64,000 bases of DNA from positions 30,410,165-30,474,164 of the forward strand of contig CM070639.1 in NCBI GenBank assembly GCA_036346255.1, written 5' to 3'. This document shows positions 34,457 to 47,100 of the stretch, piece by piece. The notes beneath the pieces were generated by a model. That model saw only the letters and a program-made list of their open reading frames with translations. It was not told the origin of the DNA and did no database searches. How positions within the stretch are numbered: position 1 is the stretch's first letter; each line of letters starts with the position of its first letter. The stretch is from Ampelocalamus luodianensis (taxonomy: Eukaryota > Streptophyta > Magnoliopsida > Poales > Poaceae). The position numbers were made by a program, and so were the translations under genes.

Positions 34457-35022
34457 CACCGTTGGATCTTGATCTAACGAGCGAGGTTAGTGTGTGCAAC
34501 CGGACAACTCCGATCCATGTTCAATCTCCACCGCTCGTTTCCAATCCAACCGTGACGCCTTTTCGTTTTAAACCTAAAGGCGCTTTTATCTTAGCCGTTA
34601 GATTCAAATCCTCACGCTTTTCCTTTCTCGTGTGTTATTAAAGCCCGCATTCCTCTGGACCGTTGGATCTTCATCGTGTGGCCCAGATTAGTGTATGCAT
34701 TCGGACGACTCCGGATCCCCGCACAATCGTGGCCGTCCATCCTTGATCTAACGGTATCGCTTATTTCAATTTGAAATCAGAGGCGCGCTTATGCGCCTTT
34801 GGATTTCAATCTTACGCTTCTTTTTGACCGTGGGCCTTTAAAGCCCAAAATCGGTGGATCGTTGGATTTTAATCGTATGGTCCATATGAGTGTATGCAAT
34901 CGGACCATCCGGTTCAACTTTTCATCCTAACCGTAGAAATCAAATCCAACGGTGTTGTGCCATCGCATCTAAAAGGGGTGACGTGTATATCTTTTAATTG
35001 ATCGTTGGATTTCAATCCAACG
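34457..35022. promoter_or_regulatory. U3 cluster of CGTTGGATC / TCCAACGGT motifs in A
   Basis: Several copies as imperfect palindromes: 34460-34479 (CGTTGGATC/GATCTAACG), about 34663, 34945-34954 (TCCAACGGTG) and 35003-35022 (CGTTGGATT/AATCCAACG). TCCAACGGT fits the plant MSA motif (YCYAACGGYYA) recognised by MYB3R factors. The cluster lies 0.35-0.95 kb upstream of the TATA box and is repeated in the 3' LTR. Confidence 0.5.
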
Positions 35023-35387
35023 TCTCTCTTTGAAAGCGGGCCCGGAGCCTTCGATTCCATTTAGATCTCGATCGGTCGATCTAGATCGTGCGGTCCATAT
35101 TAAATGATACCGATTCAAATCATTTAATCTCTCTATTTATCACACCGCCCATTTCCAATCGGACGGTGACATTCTTTGAGCTTTTGTGAGGCCCGCGATC
35201 GAGGATGACAATGGGACCCACATGTCGGTGATTCTTATCATCTTCCTCGTCTCTCTCAGGCAGACTCTCTGAAATCAAGGAGAGGTTTATCCCAAAGTTT
35301 TTGCAACTAATTTTTGAGATAATTAGCCTAAATGGACACCTCATCAAGCTCTAGACTTTTCCCAATTGCTCTGTAGCTCAACTCTCT

Positions 35388-35397
35388 TATATATAAA
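35388..35397 (+). promoter_or_regulatory. TATA box of A's 5' LTR
   Basis: TATATATAAA followed by CCCTAGC. The same sequence is in the 3' LTR near 45763. Confidence 0.75.
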
Positions 35398-35886
35398 CCC
35401 TAGCTTTTGAGTCAGACCATTGTTGACCACCAAGCTCATTTTCTTCCTTCATTCAAAGGGAGTTCTTGCTCCTATCCTTTGCTTATCTATCCTTAAGCTG
35501 GTTCTACCTTGCATTAAAGATTTGATATCTTTTGCAGGTTAAATCAGAGTTTATCTCTCTGTCGATCAACTTCAAGTTTTTCAGAGTTCTTGGTATCTTT
35601 CCATACTGGTAAGCCAAAAACCCTAGTTTCGACATCTTGAGCATCTTAAGAACCTTAGAAGCTGCTGTGAATCATTCTTTTAAGCATCGATAGCTTGATC
35701 TTGCTTCAAATCAAAAGTTGCTATTCTAGCTTTTCAGTCTTTTGTGTCATTTTCAAGACCTAGGGTTCTTCCTGTCAACTTATCATCTTATTTAGGTTTT
35801 GACTAAACCCTAACAGCATGACAAGTTGATCTTTCAATTCTTGTCATCATCAATTTTAACTTCTAGTTGAGATCTGTCTCTGTTTC

Positions 35887-35911
35887 TTTTTGTCGGCTTA
35901 ACCGACAAAAA
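35887..35911 (+). promoter_or_regulatory. 10-bp stem-loop in A's LTR leader
   Basis: Arms TTTTTGTCGG and CCGACAAAAA close the loop CTTAA, about 0.5 kb downstream of the TATA box. It is present in the 3' LTR (46265-46287) with one fewer T/A pair on both sides, so the stem is kept. Confidence 0.8.
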
Positions 35912-38156
35912 TGAATTTCTTCTTAGTTGATGTGATCTAACTAGTTAGGGTTAGGCTAAGACTGGTTTGGGATATTAATTACCCTAAAAGATCATGCTAA
36001 GTTTCATTTATGAACTTTTGCATGTTCTATACTTCTTTTTCCGAAAATTGCAATCTGTCCTGTTTTCAGCTCTTTTAAAATCTGAAAACTGGAACTTTGC
36101 ACTAAACTCTAATTTACGTCTTTTGAAAACGATGAGGTTATAAAATGGGTTATTATCACTATTAGGGTAAATATAACTTAAGCATCTTTGTTAATCATGC
36201 ATTTCTTTATTGATCATACAATTTCGATGATTTATACTAGTTGTCGTTTTGGTATTTATTGGATTTTATTGCTTCTTTTAGAAGTCGGGTTCTCTCAAGC
36301 TTTTGATTATACTTCAACAACCCGAGCACGCAATGTAGTCTATTATTATCAAGGCAAGCATCCTCTTTGCACCATATTGAACCTGTTTTTTGTACAATAG
36401 CTTTTACAAATCCAAAGTGATATCTGTGCATGCTATTTGTCCGAAAATACAAAATGTGACTTGTAATAGCTAGCTATAACTTTGACATGGTGGATTACCT
36501 TAATTATGACCATACACTCAACTCTAGTGTAGTCTCAGTATACTATATGGTCTATTTTCAGATTTGGCTTAGATATGCGATCTAGAGATTTTAGAGTTTG
36601 ACAAGCATATCTTGTCAAACATGGGAATCACAATCAACCCTTGTTATTTTAAACTCTTTGTCCAGTTTCTTTAAATCAGTCTTGTATTTGAAATTCAAAT
36701 TGATCTGGACAAGAGGAAGCTAGCGATGGTGCTTTTGTGCACGAGATTGGGTTTTGTGGTGGACTTGTCCGGGTTGATTAAGGACCGAACTCTGACTATT
36801 CAGTTCAAGTCCCCATGTACTTCCACATGCAGTGTATGGGCGCTGTTTGGTTAAGTAAAATGTTGAGACTATTGAGTTGAAAACAGGAGAGTAAGGATAT
36901 GTGTATTGACCTTGTATGGCATAGATGCTTAGGTCTGAGGACTGCGTTTTATGCCATGTGAGCTTTGTATGTCAGTATCAGATGTTCTTAGGAGGGTGAG
37001 GGCGTATATGTGCCTCGTCGCATATTCGATACCTTAATGGTGCCGATAGCATTCTACTATGGGTAGGGAACCCAATTCGCTTTAAATTGTTTGGATCGGC
37101 ATTACTGACACAACATGTGTGCCCCGTGGTTAGTAGGTGGTATAGCCTACACTAATGAGATTAGTTCACACATGGGGGTCCAACTCAATAGTGTTGGCTT
37201 GTTGAAAAATACCAAATCTTAGCTTCCCCGGTCGGCATACCAAAGGAAGTGTGTCATCATTCGGAGGCATCCAAGACAACGGCTAGCTAAGTCATGTGGG
37301 TAAAGATGTACACCTCGCAAGGTATAAACTGTTCGAATAGCCGTGTCCACGGTCATGGGCGATAACTTGAACCGATATCACTGTATAGAGATTTTGATTT
37401 CCAAAATGTGGTTTCGGTTTATTTTCGGTTTGCATGAGGGAATCATGCATCTGCATCTGTACATTTCATGTATTTACTTCTTGTTTTACTTTATTTTTGA
37501 TTTATTAAATTGCTTTATTAAAAGTTAGCCTTGGTAGGATAAGGTGTATCGCTTTATGCAAATTTGAACCTTTATACCTTCTGTTGTAACCTTATGCATG
37601 TAACAACTCTACCCTTTGAATAGGATCTAATAACCACTTTCTTTTGTTAGTTTGTGTAAGACTTGTTTGAGTACCTTTGTACTCAAGGTGCCACCACCTA
37701 TTGTTGCAGTGAGGATGGTTTTCTATGAAGTACCCGTTAGCGCCGATCGGTGGCGCTAACGAGTGACGCTATTTCTTTCCTCCACGCAATTGCTGCGGGT
37801 GGATGAGGCCATTGGTGGACATTTTCCGTTTATTTTGCTTCCACAGATATCGTTAAAGTGACCAAGTCACTTAATATTGTAGTACTAATAGAATGATGTA
37901 ACCTTATGTTTAATTATATCAATGTATGACTGGTATGTGTTTGATGCAATGTTGATGAAGGATATATATGCAATGGTCGTTGATCACGGGAACCATTGTG
38001 AATCATATATATCCGAATCCTTTCATTGGATCTGTCATTTGTTAAATTTATATCTTTAGCATGGTTTTTAATAAAGGAGCAGTACTGTTCCTTCATTAAC
38101 AATTGTGCTACAAGATGAATTTAATTAGTAACATTTCCAATAACCGGGGTCCTCAC

Positions 38157-38171
38157 GTTGTTGTATCGAGC
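38157..38171 (+). promoter_or_regulatory. Primer-binding site of element A
   Basis: GTTGTTGTATCGAGC directly after the LTR, a slightly altered TTGGTATCGAGC site of the initiator tRNA-Met type. Sequence from here to about 38368 is untranslated leader. Confidence 0.65.
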
Positions 38172-38504
38172 ATACGTTGCTGTAGGTTAGAAGTAGTGTG
38201 GCGAAGTTATTAGAGAGTCTTCGATAAAATTATCTTCAAACAAGAATGTATTTTGAAAGTTTAAGTATGACATTTTATTTCTTATCCTCTTTAATGTCAC
38301 TTCTTGCCCAACTTTCCGTTGGTTTATCTAAAAGTGAATTGTTTCTTATCTTGTCTTTTGGCCTATAGATGAGCGGTTGGTACTTGGTCAAGGAGACTCG
38401 AGTGAAGATGTTGATGGGTTCCCACCTTACTTGGGATATGATGTGGCGCTCAATTTCACCTATCACCGGAGTATGCCATTTATCGACGAGATCGAGGGCC
38501 AGGG

Positions 38505-39191
38505 ATGGAGGAGTACCGTGCCTTCATCAACGTCATCGCTAGGCATGTAGCTGGCAGTGTTCCCTCCTGTGTCCAAGCACTTGCCACCTCTGAGGCTATG
38601 GCAGTTCAGGAAGCTGCGAGTAGGATGATGAGCCTTCTTCGTCATGATTTGACGGAATTGTCTCAACCACCCTACGACCACTTCCCGAATCAAGGCCCTA
38701 CCTCCGAAGTGAGCATGTTCGCTGAGATACGCTTTGGCGAAGACCTCGGTGCGGCGGTTGGCGAGGATGGTCCGCATCATGGACCAAATCCATCGCCGTC
38801 TTGTGAGGGAGTTGTGGGAAACTTCGGCATCGCCTTAATGAGGCCCAGAGTACCGCTTGGAGTCAACATGAACCGCGTTCCTCGTAACGTGCTTTATGGT
38901 GACAACGAGACCTCCCCGCTTCTTTGCACCACCTCTTCCGACTTCCGTAGTGGCGGGTGCGCACTGTTTATGGACATGCGCGCCAAGCCCGATGATCGCA
39001 GCTTTCCTCGCACTCTGCGAACTGCACCTCCTGGAGGTCATCGGCCACTGTTGGGTTCCCCGAGGCGTCTCATTAGCCCGTTGGATCCTGTTGATACTGG
39101 TTCCCCTGGAGCTCATCTTTTGAATGAGTTTCCGGTGAACTTTAACCGGGATCTTTACGCTAGCACTTCGACGATGAACCCTCGTGGTTGA
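38505..39191 (+). CDS. Unassigned extra ORF (ORF0) upstream of gag in A
   Basis: Open for 228 codons between primer-binding site and gag, where C has nothing comparable. The first ~70 residues (EYRAFINVIARHVAG, AVQEAASRMMSLLRHDLTEL) look like folded helical protein. Upstream, another frame gives GFPPYLGYDVALNFTYHRS, which may be its true N-terminus separated by a frameshift near 38500. Around 38735-38830 the neighbouring frame (RRLARMVRIMDQIHRRLVREL) is more protein-like than this one, so another shift is likely. I recognise no domain and assign no function. The 39192-39489 stretch after it is AT-rich spacer. Confidence 0.5.
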   Translation: MEEYRAFINVIARHVAGSVPSCVQALATSEAMAVQEAASRMMSLLRHDLTELSQPPYDHFPNQGPTSEVSMFAEIRFGEDLGAAVGEDGPHHGPNPSPSCEGVVGNFGIALMRPRVPLGVNMNRVPRNVLYGDNETSPLLCTTSSDFRSGGCALFMDMRAKPDDRSFPRTLRTAPPGGHRPLLGSPRRLISPLDPVDTGSPGAHLLNEFPVNFNRDLYASTSTMNPRG

Positions 39192-39489
39192 GTGTCTGTC
39201 AATCTAGTAGTTGTCCATTAATAAATAAATGTAATAGGGCAGTAGCATTTTGTACAGAGTATGTAAGTTTGACTTTTGGATTGTAAGATGGTTGTTTCGG
39301 CCAACTCCTATATGGGCTGTAATCGAAACTTTTGTCTGTTTATATGAAGTTTCATTGTTGGTGTTAACTTGAATGCATGACATGACATGATGCATTATAT
39401 GTGCAATATTTGTTTCTTTCTGATTGTGACCTTGTTCGCTTTTGCCGAGTTTGTCCTTGTTATATTGTTAACCATGGTTTGGTAACAGG

Positions 39490-40693
39490 ATGACAGGACC
39501 TACCACTCGTGCTCAGGCGCAACAAGGGAAGAGTATTTCGTCTTCGGTTCCCCATTCTCAGGGAGGGCCAACCGAACCATCCAGTTCCCAGGGCCCGCAG
39601 GGTGGTCCTCAAGAAGAGGAGCTTCCTCCACCACCTTCAATGGCCGACGTGCTCATGCAAATTGAGCGCAACCGAATGGACCAGACGCGCATCTTGGAGC
39701 AGATTGCGCGCAATACTTCTACTCCTGTTGCATCAGCCGTTAGAGCAGGAGGCCACCATGTGCAGGGCAGTCTTGCTGACTTTCAGCGGACTAACCCGCC
39801 GGTGTTCTCCAGTTCTCAGGATCCCATGGAAGCTGAGGATTGGCTTCGAACCATTGAGAAGAAGCTCTTAATTGCTCAGTGCTCTGAAAGGGAAAAGGTT
39901 CTTTTGCCGCTTATCACCGATGGGCGGCTAGCATATGGTGGGATAATCTTCTTGCCATTCACTTCTTTGGACATGTCCCTACTTGGGATGAATTTGTGGA
40001 AGCTTTCGCGAAGCTCACATTCCGAAGGGTCATGATGATCAAGCGGCAAGAATTTCGCTCTCAAGCAAGGGCGAAAATCAGAATCAATATCCGCATGAGT
40101 TCAACTTCCCGCCGATATGCTCGATGATGTTTCGATCGACCTTCGTCGTCAAACCGGTTCTTGAATGGGCTATCTCAAGAATCTGCAGATGGCGGTGGCT
40201 TTGCATGACTTCGAAATTTCTCTCATTTGGTCAATAAAGCTATTGTGGCCGAAAGTAAGAGTAAGGCATTGGAGGAGTCACGCAAGCGACAGCGGACTTC
40301 CCAGTTTGTTCCTGGTGGCAGCTCACCAAGGCCTCGTATGTGGTTGTCTAGACCACCACGAGCACCACTCCATTTTCACCAAGGCCAGCGGTGTTTGCTC
40401 CTCGTCCATCTACTCCCACCAATCAGTCCAGACCAAGTGGAAATCAGCCCCGTCCTGTTAACAATGTTAACCCAGGGGTTATCTGCTTTCATTGTGGTCG
40501 TCCGGGGCATTATGCCAACAAGTGTGTAGCAAAGCAGCAAGGATTGCCTCCTGTTCGACCCTATCCAACCCCTGTTCGCCAGCCCTTCGCAGAGGCCCCT
40601 ATTAAAGCCGATCCGCTCCACCAGTGGGCATGTGAACGGATCACTGCCAAGAGGCGCCGATACACTGGTTGTTATGGGTATGCTCCTAGTTAA
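39490..40693 (+). pseudogene. gag: gag of element A
   Basis: Begins MTGPTTRAQAQQGKS with a Ser/Gln/Pro-rich start, then LPPPPSMADVLMQIERNRMDQ and the capsid entry FQRTNPPVFSSSQDPMEAEDWL typical of chromoviral gag. The frame breaks near 39920, and the remaining capsid (EFVEAFAKL-like in the next frame) is scattered over frames. A perfect CCHC knuckle, CFHCGRPGHYANKC, is at 40484-40525. Gag packages the RNA and forms the particle. The knuckle and N-terminus are intact, the centre frameshifted. Confidence 0.82.
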
Positions 40694-40713
40694 CTTCATC
40701 CACCTCTCGCTTT

Positions 40714-43420
40714 ATTTGACTCGAGCATCTCATTCTTTTATTAGCAATCATTTTGCTGTTCAACACCGCTAGACATGCATACCCTCCAACCACCTTTTAT
40801 TATTCAATCACAGGTCGGTCTTTAAAACCGATCGATTTGTTGTGGGGTCAACATAACAATCCTTGGAGTAAGGTTTTTAGCAAATTTAATTGTGATTGAC
40901 TCTAAAGGGTTGGATGTCATTTTGGGTATGGATTGGTTGTCTAAGAACCGGGGCCAAATCAATTGTTCCCAACGGTCTATTTCTATGACCAATGCAGATG
41001 GCATTCAAGTTGTTTACCATTCCAAAACAATTGGCTCTCATCTTTGTGCTCACCAAGTTGATGCCACTCCTTCTTTGGAGTCGCACCAATTGTGCGTGAG
41101 TATGTTGATGTCTTTCACGAAGACCTTCCCGGTTTACCACCGGATCGGGAAGTGGAGTTCGTGATTGAACTAGTTCTGAATCGCTCCGATATCCGTGAGT
41201 CCTTATCGAATGCCTCATCAACGAGTTGGTTGAATTGAAGAAGCAACTCGGAGAATTGCTTGACAAAGGTTTCATTCGACCGAGTTCCTCACCTTGGGGA
41301 TGCCCGCAATCTTTGTTAAGAAGAAAGACAACACTTTACGGATGTGTGTGGATTACCGCTTGTTAAATGAGGTCACCATCAAAACAAATATCCTCTACCT
41401 CGAATTGATGATCTTTTGATCGGTTGGTTGGTGCCGCGTCTTTTCAAAGATTGATTTGCGGTCGGGCTATCATCAAATCAAGGTTAGGGCGGAGGACATT
41501 CCTAAAACACTTTCTCTACTGTTATGGTTTATACGAGTATATTTGTTATGTCCTTTGGTCCGACCAATGCTCCACTTATTTCATGAATCTTATGAATTAC
41601 GTGTTCATGGAATTCTTGGATAAGTTCGTTGTCGTGTTCATTGACGACATCCTTATTTATTCCAAGTCGATAAGGATCATGAACAACATTTGCGACTTGT
41701 GTCGAAACACTTCGTCGGCATCGACTATATGCTAAGTTCAAGAAATGTGCTTTCGCTCGTAAAGGTTGCATTTTTGGGGCATGTGTTATCCAAGGAGGTA
41801 TCATTGTCGATCCAAGCAAGGTACAAGATGTACTAAATTGAAGCCTCCCAAGAATGTCCCAGATTCGAGTTTTCTTGGACTTGCGGGTTATTACCGTAGG
41901 TTCATTGAAAATTTCTCCAAGATTGCTAGACCTTTGACTCACTCTTGCGAAAGGAAGAAATTTGAATGGTCACCAAGTGTGAAGAGAGTTTTGGCTTTTG
42001 AGAACTCTCTTGACTAAAGCTCCAGTTCTTACTCTTCCTGATGTTCTTAAGAGCTTGATATTTATTGCGATGCATCTCACCATGGACTTGGTTGTGTGCT
42101 TATGCAAGAAGGCCGAGTTGTGGCATATGCATCCCTGCTTGCGCCCTCATGAAGTTAATTATCCTACTCATGATTTGGAATTGGCGCCATGGTCCATGCA
42201 TTAAAGATTTGGCGACATTACCTCCTTGGTAATCGTTGTGAGATCTACACCGATCATAAAGCTCAAGTACATATTCACTCAACTGATTTGAATATGAGAC
42301 AAAGAAGATGGCTTGAACTGATCAAGGACTACGACATGGGTATTCATTATCATCCTGGTAAAGCCAATGTTGTGGCAGATGCTTTAAGCAGAAAGTCACA
42401 ATGCAACTGCATATCTTCTCTACCTGCCGAAAAAGACTTGTGTGCTGATTTTGGCGCCTAAGTCTTGAATTGGTAGGAGCAGGTTTCCTCGCTGCATTAC
42501 ATGTGGAGCCAACATTAGAATCTCAGATTCTGGAGGCCCAGACAACTGATGCCGAGGTAGCCGAAATCAAGGGGAATATGAAAGCAGGCAAAGCCAACGA
42601 GTTTTCAAGATGGTCGCGGTATGATTCGATATCGCAATCGTTTGGTAGTACTGTGATCCTCATCTAAGAAGTCTAATTCTTAGAGAGGCTCATAATTCAA
42701 GTTTTCTTTGCATCCCGGGAGTACCAAGATGTACCAGATTTAAAGAAAATATTTTGGTGGAGCCATATGAAGAGGCAAATTGCTCAAGATGTTGTCGAAT
42801 GTGATATTTGCCAAAGGGTTAAAGTCGAACATCCAAGCCACCGGTACCCTTCAACCTTTGCCTATTCCACAATGGAAGTGGGAAGAGATCGGTATGGATT
42901 TCGTTCTTCGGTCTTCCCAAGACTTCCAAGGATCGATGCCATTTGGGTGATCATCGATCGCTTAACTAAAGTGGCTCATTTTATTCGGCCAGACCGATTT
43001 CAATGGCAAGCAATTAGCGAGCTTTATATTGCTAGAATTGTTTGTCTTCATGGTGTTCCTAAAGTCATTTTTTCGACCGTGGTCCTCGCCATTTACTTCC
43101 ATTTTTGGAATAGCCTTCATCAGGCTATGGGATGAACTCTCTTTCAAGATCGCTTACCATCCTCAAACCAGTGGTCAAACCGAAAGAGTGAACCAAGTAA
43201 TGGAAGATCTTCTTGAGCCTATGTGCTATCTTATAGCAAAGATCGGAGAAATCTTTGCCATATGTGGAATTTTCCTACAATAATAGCTACTGTGCAAGTA
43301 TTCAAATGTCACCTTTTGAAGCCTTGTATGGGAGAGCTTGTAGACTCCATTGAATTGGTCCGAGTCGGGTGAAAGATCATTCTTTGGCCCGATATGGTAA
43401 AGGAAGCGTAAGAGCAAGTT
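40714..43420 (+). pseudogene. pol: pol of element A: protease, RT, RNase H, integrase
   Basis: Protease DS..SHSFIS at 40714-40745 carries a 2-nt deletion in the active-site loop, and GLDVILGMDWLSKNRG follows. RT fragments include KKKDNTLRMCVDYR, FSKIDLRSGYHQI-like sequence and the catalytic FIDD (41637-41648). RNase H/tether is at 42000-42440 (EIYTDHK, RQRRWLELIKDYDMGIHYHPGKANVV) and the integrase zinc finger and core at 42770-43330 (CDICQRVK, IWVIIDRLTKVAHF, HPQTSGQTERVNQ). Most lesions are single-base gains or losses, with few substitutions to stops. Confidence 0.85.
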
Positions 43421-43439
43421 AAATGCGATTCGGGATTGT

Positions 43440-43928
43440 TTGAAAACTGCACACTCTCGTCAGAAGAGCTATGCTGATCATCGCCGTCGTGAGTTGAGCT
43501 TTGAGGTGGATGACCATGTCTATCTTAAAGTGTCACCCATGAAGGGTACTCATCGTTTTCAGGTAAAAGGAAAGCTCGCACCTCGTTATATCGGACCCTT
43601 CCGAATCATTGCCAAGCGAGGAGCTGTAGCTTACCAATTGGAACTACCTGAATCACTTTCAGCAGTGCATGATACTTTTCATGTGTCTCAATTAAAGAAA
43701 TGCCTTCGTGTTCCTATTGAGGCAACTGCTTATGAGCATCTTGATCTCCAACCTGATCTTTCATATCAAGAGCAACCAGTACGTATCCTCGACACAATGG
43801 AACGCAGGACAAGAAATCGTACTGTCAAGTTCTTAAAAATTCAGTGGGCTAATCATTCCGAGGATGAAGCCACTTGGGAGCGCGAAGATCTGATGCAGAT
43901 CGAGCACCCCCATCTTTTTGTTGTTTAG
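43440..43928 (+). CDS. pol: Integrase C-terminus and chromodomain of A
   Basis: Uninterrupted 162-codon end of the polyprotein; the start shown is only the first Met of the open part. It contains SRQKSYADHRRRELSF, VYLKVSPMKG, LAPRYIGPFRII (the GPY/F module), HDTFHVSQLKKCL and a chromodomain (VKFLKIQWANHSEDEATWE). Chromodomains direct chromovirus integration to marked chromatin. The 206 bp after the stop hold untranslated sequence ending in the stem-loop and polypurine tract. Confidence 0.88.
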   Translation: MKTAHSRQKSYADHRRRELSFEVDDHVYLKVSPMKGTHRFQVKGKLAPRYIGPFRIIAKRGAVAYQLELPESLSAVHDTFHVSQLKKCLRVPIEATAYEHLDLQPDLSYQEQPVRILDTMERRTRNRTVKFLKIQWANHSEDEATWEREDLMQIEHPHLFVV

Positions 43929-44110
43929 TACTTTCCTTTGAATCAAGAAAGGAAAGTTTAAACAAACCAATGTAAACAAAGATGTAATAATAACACTATG
44001 TTGTTATGTAAGGTTCTTCTTTGTTATCTTTAAAGGAAATCAAAACAACAGATGTTGAATTTCCTCATAATTCATTTCCATTTCACTTCTTCCTGATCTT
44101 AACTTGTTCC

Positions 44111-44146
44111 AAATCTCGGGGACGAGATTTTCTTAAGGGGGGTAGG
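44111..44146 (+). promoter_or_regulatory. Stem-loop and polypurine tract of A
   Basis: Arms AAATCTCG and CGAGATTT close loop GGGA (44111-44130), followed by TCTT and AAGGGGGGTAGG just before the LTR. Confidence 0.85.
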
Positions 44147-44148
44147 TT

Positions 44149-47100
44149 TGTAACAGCCCCAAGTTTATAAACAGTAATAAAATGCTTTATGAACAGTAAT
44201 GAGATACTGTTCATGGCATTACTGTTCATGTTTACACTTTGGGCAGCATGTTACAAGTTAAAAACCTTCCTTTGTAGTCAAAACCCTAAAGAACCATTCA
44301 AAGTCTTAAAGGGATACAAGATAAAACTTGTATTATGACTGGGAAGTATTTTTATTAAAGCCTAGGTAAATTATCTTGACTAAAACTATTTTTGTTGCAT
44401 TTTTAGAAATTATTTGGGCTTAAAGAAAATTTATTGTCTTTAAATAAATATTTTCGCCTGAAATAAATATTTGTGTACTTTACAAAGTGAAAATGTGGTT
44501 TATAAAATTTATCTGGGAAATATATCATCCCAGTAGCTTACAGTAAAAATTTCATGAATTTATAAATTTATTTGATATTTTTAAAGTCCCACTCAAACCT
44601 TTTAAGTGTTCAAATGGGTCTGGTCAACTAAACTGGTCTAAACCCAACCCTTGCACTGTAGCGACTCGGTCTCACGTGTTTGGGTCCAACCCAGTGCGAC
44701 TTGGTCTGGCTCGGTCATGTCCCAACGCGAGCCCGACATCCACACGTGATGCGAGCCGTCGATCTTCAATCGAACGGGCGAGCTCACGGTATCCCGCGAG
44801 ACGTCCACGTGTATTCTTTAATCTCCACCGTTGGATCTTGATCTAACGAGCGAGGTTAGTGTGTGCAACCGGACAACTCCGATCCATGTTCAATCTCCAC
44901 CGCTCGTTTCCAATCCAACCGTGGCGCCTTTTCGCTTTAAACCTAAAGGCGCTTTTATCTCGGCCGTTAGATTCAAATCCTACGCTTTTCCTTTCTCGCG
45001 TGTTATTAAAGCCCGCATTCCTCCGACCGTTGGATCTTCATCGTGTGGCCCGATTAGTGTATGCATTCGGACGACTCGGATCCCCGCACAATCGTGGGCG
45101 CCCATCCTTGATCTAACGGTATCGCTTATTTCAATTTGAAATCGAGGCGCTGCTTATGCGGGCCTTTGATTTCAATCCTCTGGCGCTTCTTTTTGACCGT
45201 GGGCCTTTAAAGCCCAAAATCGGTGGATCGTTGGATTTTAATCGTATGGTCCATATGAGTGTATGCAATCGGACCATCCGGTTCAACTTTTCATCCTAAC
45301 CGTAGAAATCAAATCCAACGGTGTTGTGCCATCGCATCTAAAAGGGGTGACGTGTATATCTTTTAATTGATCGTTGGATTTCAATCCAACGCCTCTTTGA
45401 AAGCGGAGCCCGAGCCTTCGATTCCATTTAGATCTCGATCGGTCGATCTAGATCGTGCGGTCCATATTAAATGATACCGATTCAAATCATTTAATCTCTC
45501 TATTTATCACACCGCCATTTCCAATCGGACGGCTGACATTCTTTTGAGCTTTTGTGAGGCCCGCGCGACTGAGGATGACAATGGGACCCACATGTCAGGT
45601 GATTCTTATCATCTTCCTCGTCTCTCTGTGCGCAGCTCTCTCTGGAAATCAAGGAGAGGTTTATCCCAAAGTTTTTGCAACTAATTTTTGGGATAATTAG
45701 CCCTAAATGGACACCTCATCAAGCTCTAGACTTTTCCCAATTGCTCTGTAGCTCAACTCTCTTATATATAAACCCTAGCTTTTGAGTCATGACCATTGTT
45801 GACCACTGAAGCTCATTTTCTTCCTTGTCATCCCGAAGGAGTTCTTGCTCCTATGCTTTGCTTATCTATCCTTAAGCACTGGTTCTACCTTGCATTAAAG
45901 ATTTGATATCTTTTGCAGGTTAAATCAGAGTTTATCTCTCTGTCGATCAACTTCAAGTTTTTCAGAGTTCTTGGTATCTTTCCATACTGGTAAGCCAAAA
46001 ACCCTAGTTTCGACATCTTGAGCATCTTAAGAACCTTAGAAGTCATGAATCATTCTTTTAAGCATCAAGAGCTTGATCTTGCTTCAAACCAAAAGTTGCT
46101 ATTCTAGCTTTTCAGTCTTTTGTGTCATTTTCAAGACCTAGGGTTCTTCCCACAACTTATCATCTTATTTAGGTTTTGACTAAACCCTAACAAAGATGAC
46201 AAGTTGATCTTTCAATTCTTGTCATCATCAATTTTAACTTCTAGTTGAGATCTGTCTGCTTTTCTTTTGTCGGCTTAACCGACAAAAATGAATTTCTTCT
46301 TAGTTGATGTGATCTAACTAGTTAGGTTAGGCTAAGACTGGTTTGGGATATTAATTACCTAAAAGATCATGCTAAGTTTCATTTATGAACTTTTGCATGT
46401 TCTATACTTCTTTTCCGAAAATTGCAATCATCTGCTTTGACTCTTTTAAAATCAAAACCGAACTTTGAACTAAACTCTAATTTCGTCTTTTGAAAACAGA
46501 GGTTATAAAATGGGTTATTATCACTATTAGGTAAATATAACTTAAGCATGCTGTTAATCATGCATTTCTTTATTGATCATACAATTTCGATGATTTATAC
46601 TAGTTGTCGTTTTGGTATTTATTGATTTTATTGCTTCTTTTAGAAGTCGGTTCTCTCAAGCTTTTGATTATACTTCAACAACCCGAGCCTCGCAATGTAA
46701 GTCTATTATTATCAAGGCAAGCATCCTCTTTGCACCATATTGAACCCAGATTTTGTACAATAGCTTTACAAATCCAAAGATATCTGTGCATGCTATTTGT
46801 CTGAAAATACAAAATGTGACTTGTAATAGCTAGCTATAACCCGACATGGTGGATTACCTTAATTATGACCATACACTCAACTCTAGTGTAGTATCGTATA
46901 CTATATGGTCTATTTTCAGATTTAGCTTAGATATGCAAATCTAGAGATTTTAGAGTTTGACAAGCATATCTTGTCAAACATGGGAATCACAATCAACCCT
47001 TGTTATTTTAAACTCTTTGTCCAGCTTTAAATCACTCTTGTATTTGAAATTCAAATTGATCTCGACAAGAGGAAGCTAGCGATGGTGCTTTTGTGCACGA

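Larger units (their letters stand above)
33788..38156 (+). repeat. 5' LTR of element A
   Basis: Starts TGAATGACCCC (TGTAACAGCCCC in the other copy) and ends GGGGTCCTCAC. U3 runs to a TATA box at 35388. It contains a cluster of palindromic CGTTGGATC motifs, then a long transcribed part with a strong hairpin at 35887. Small frames in it are not genes. Confidence 0.92.

Noticed and set aside
38835..39123. Minus- and alternative plus-frame ORFs over A's extra ORF
   Set aside because: Overlap the longer plus frame and show no protein-like composition, except the short 38735-38830 stretch reported as a likely frameshift.
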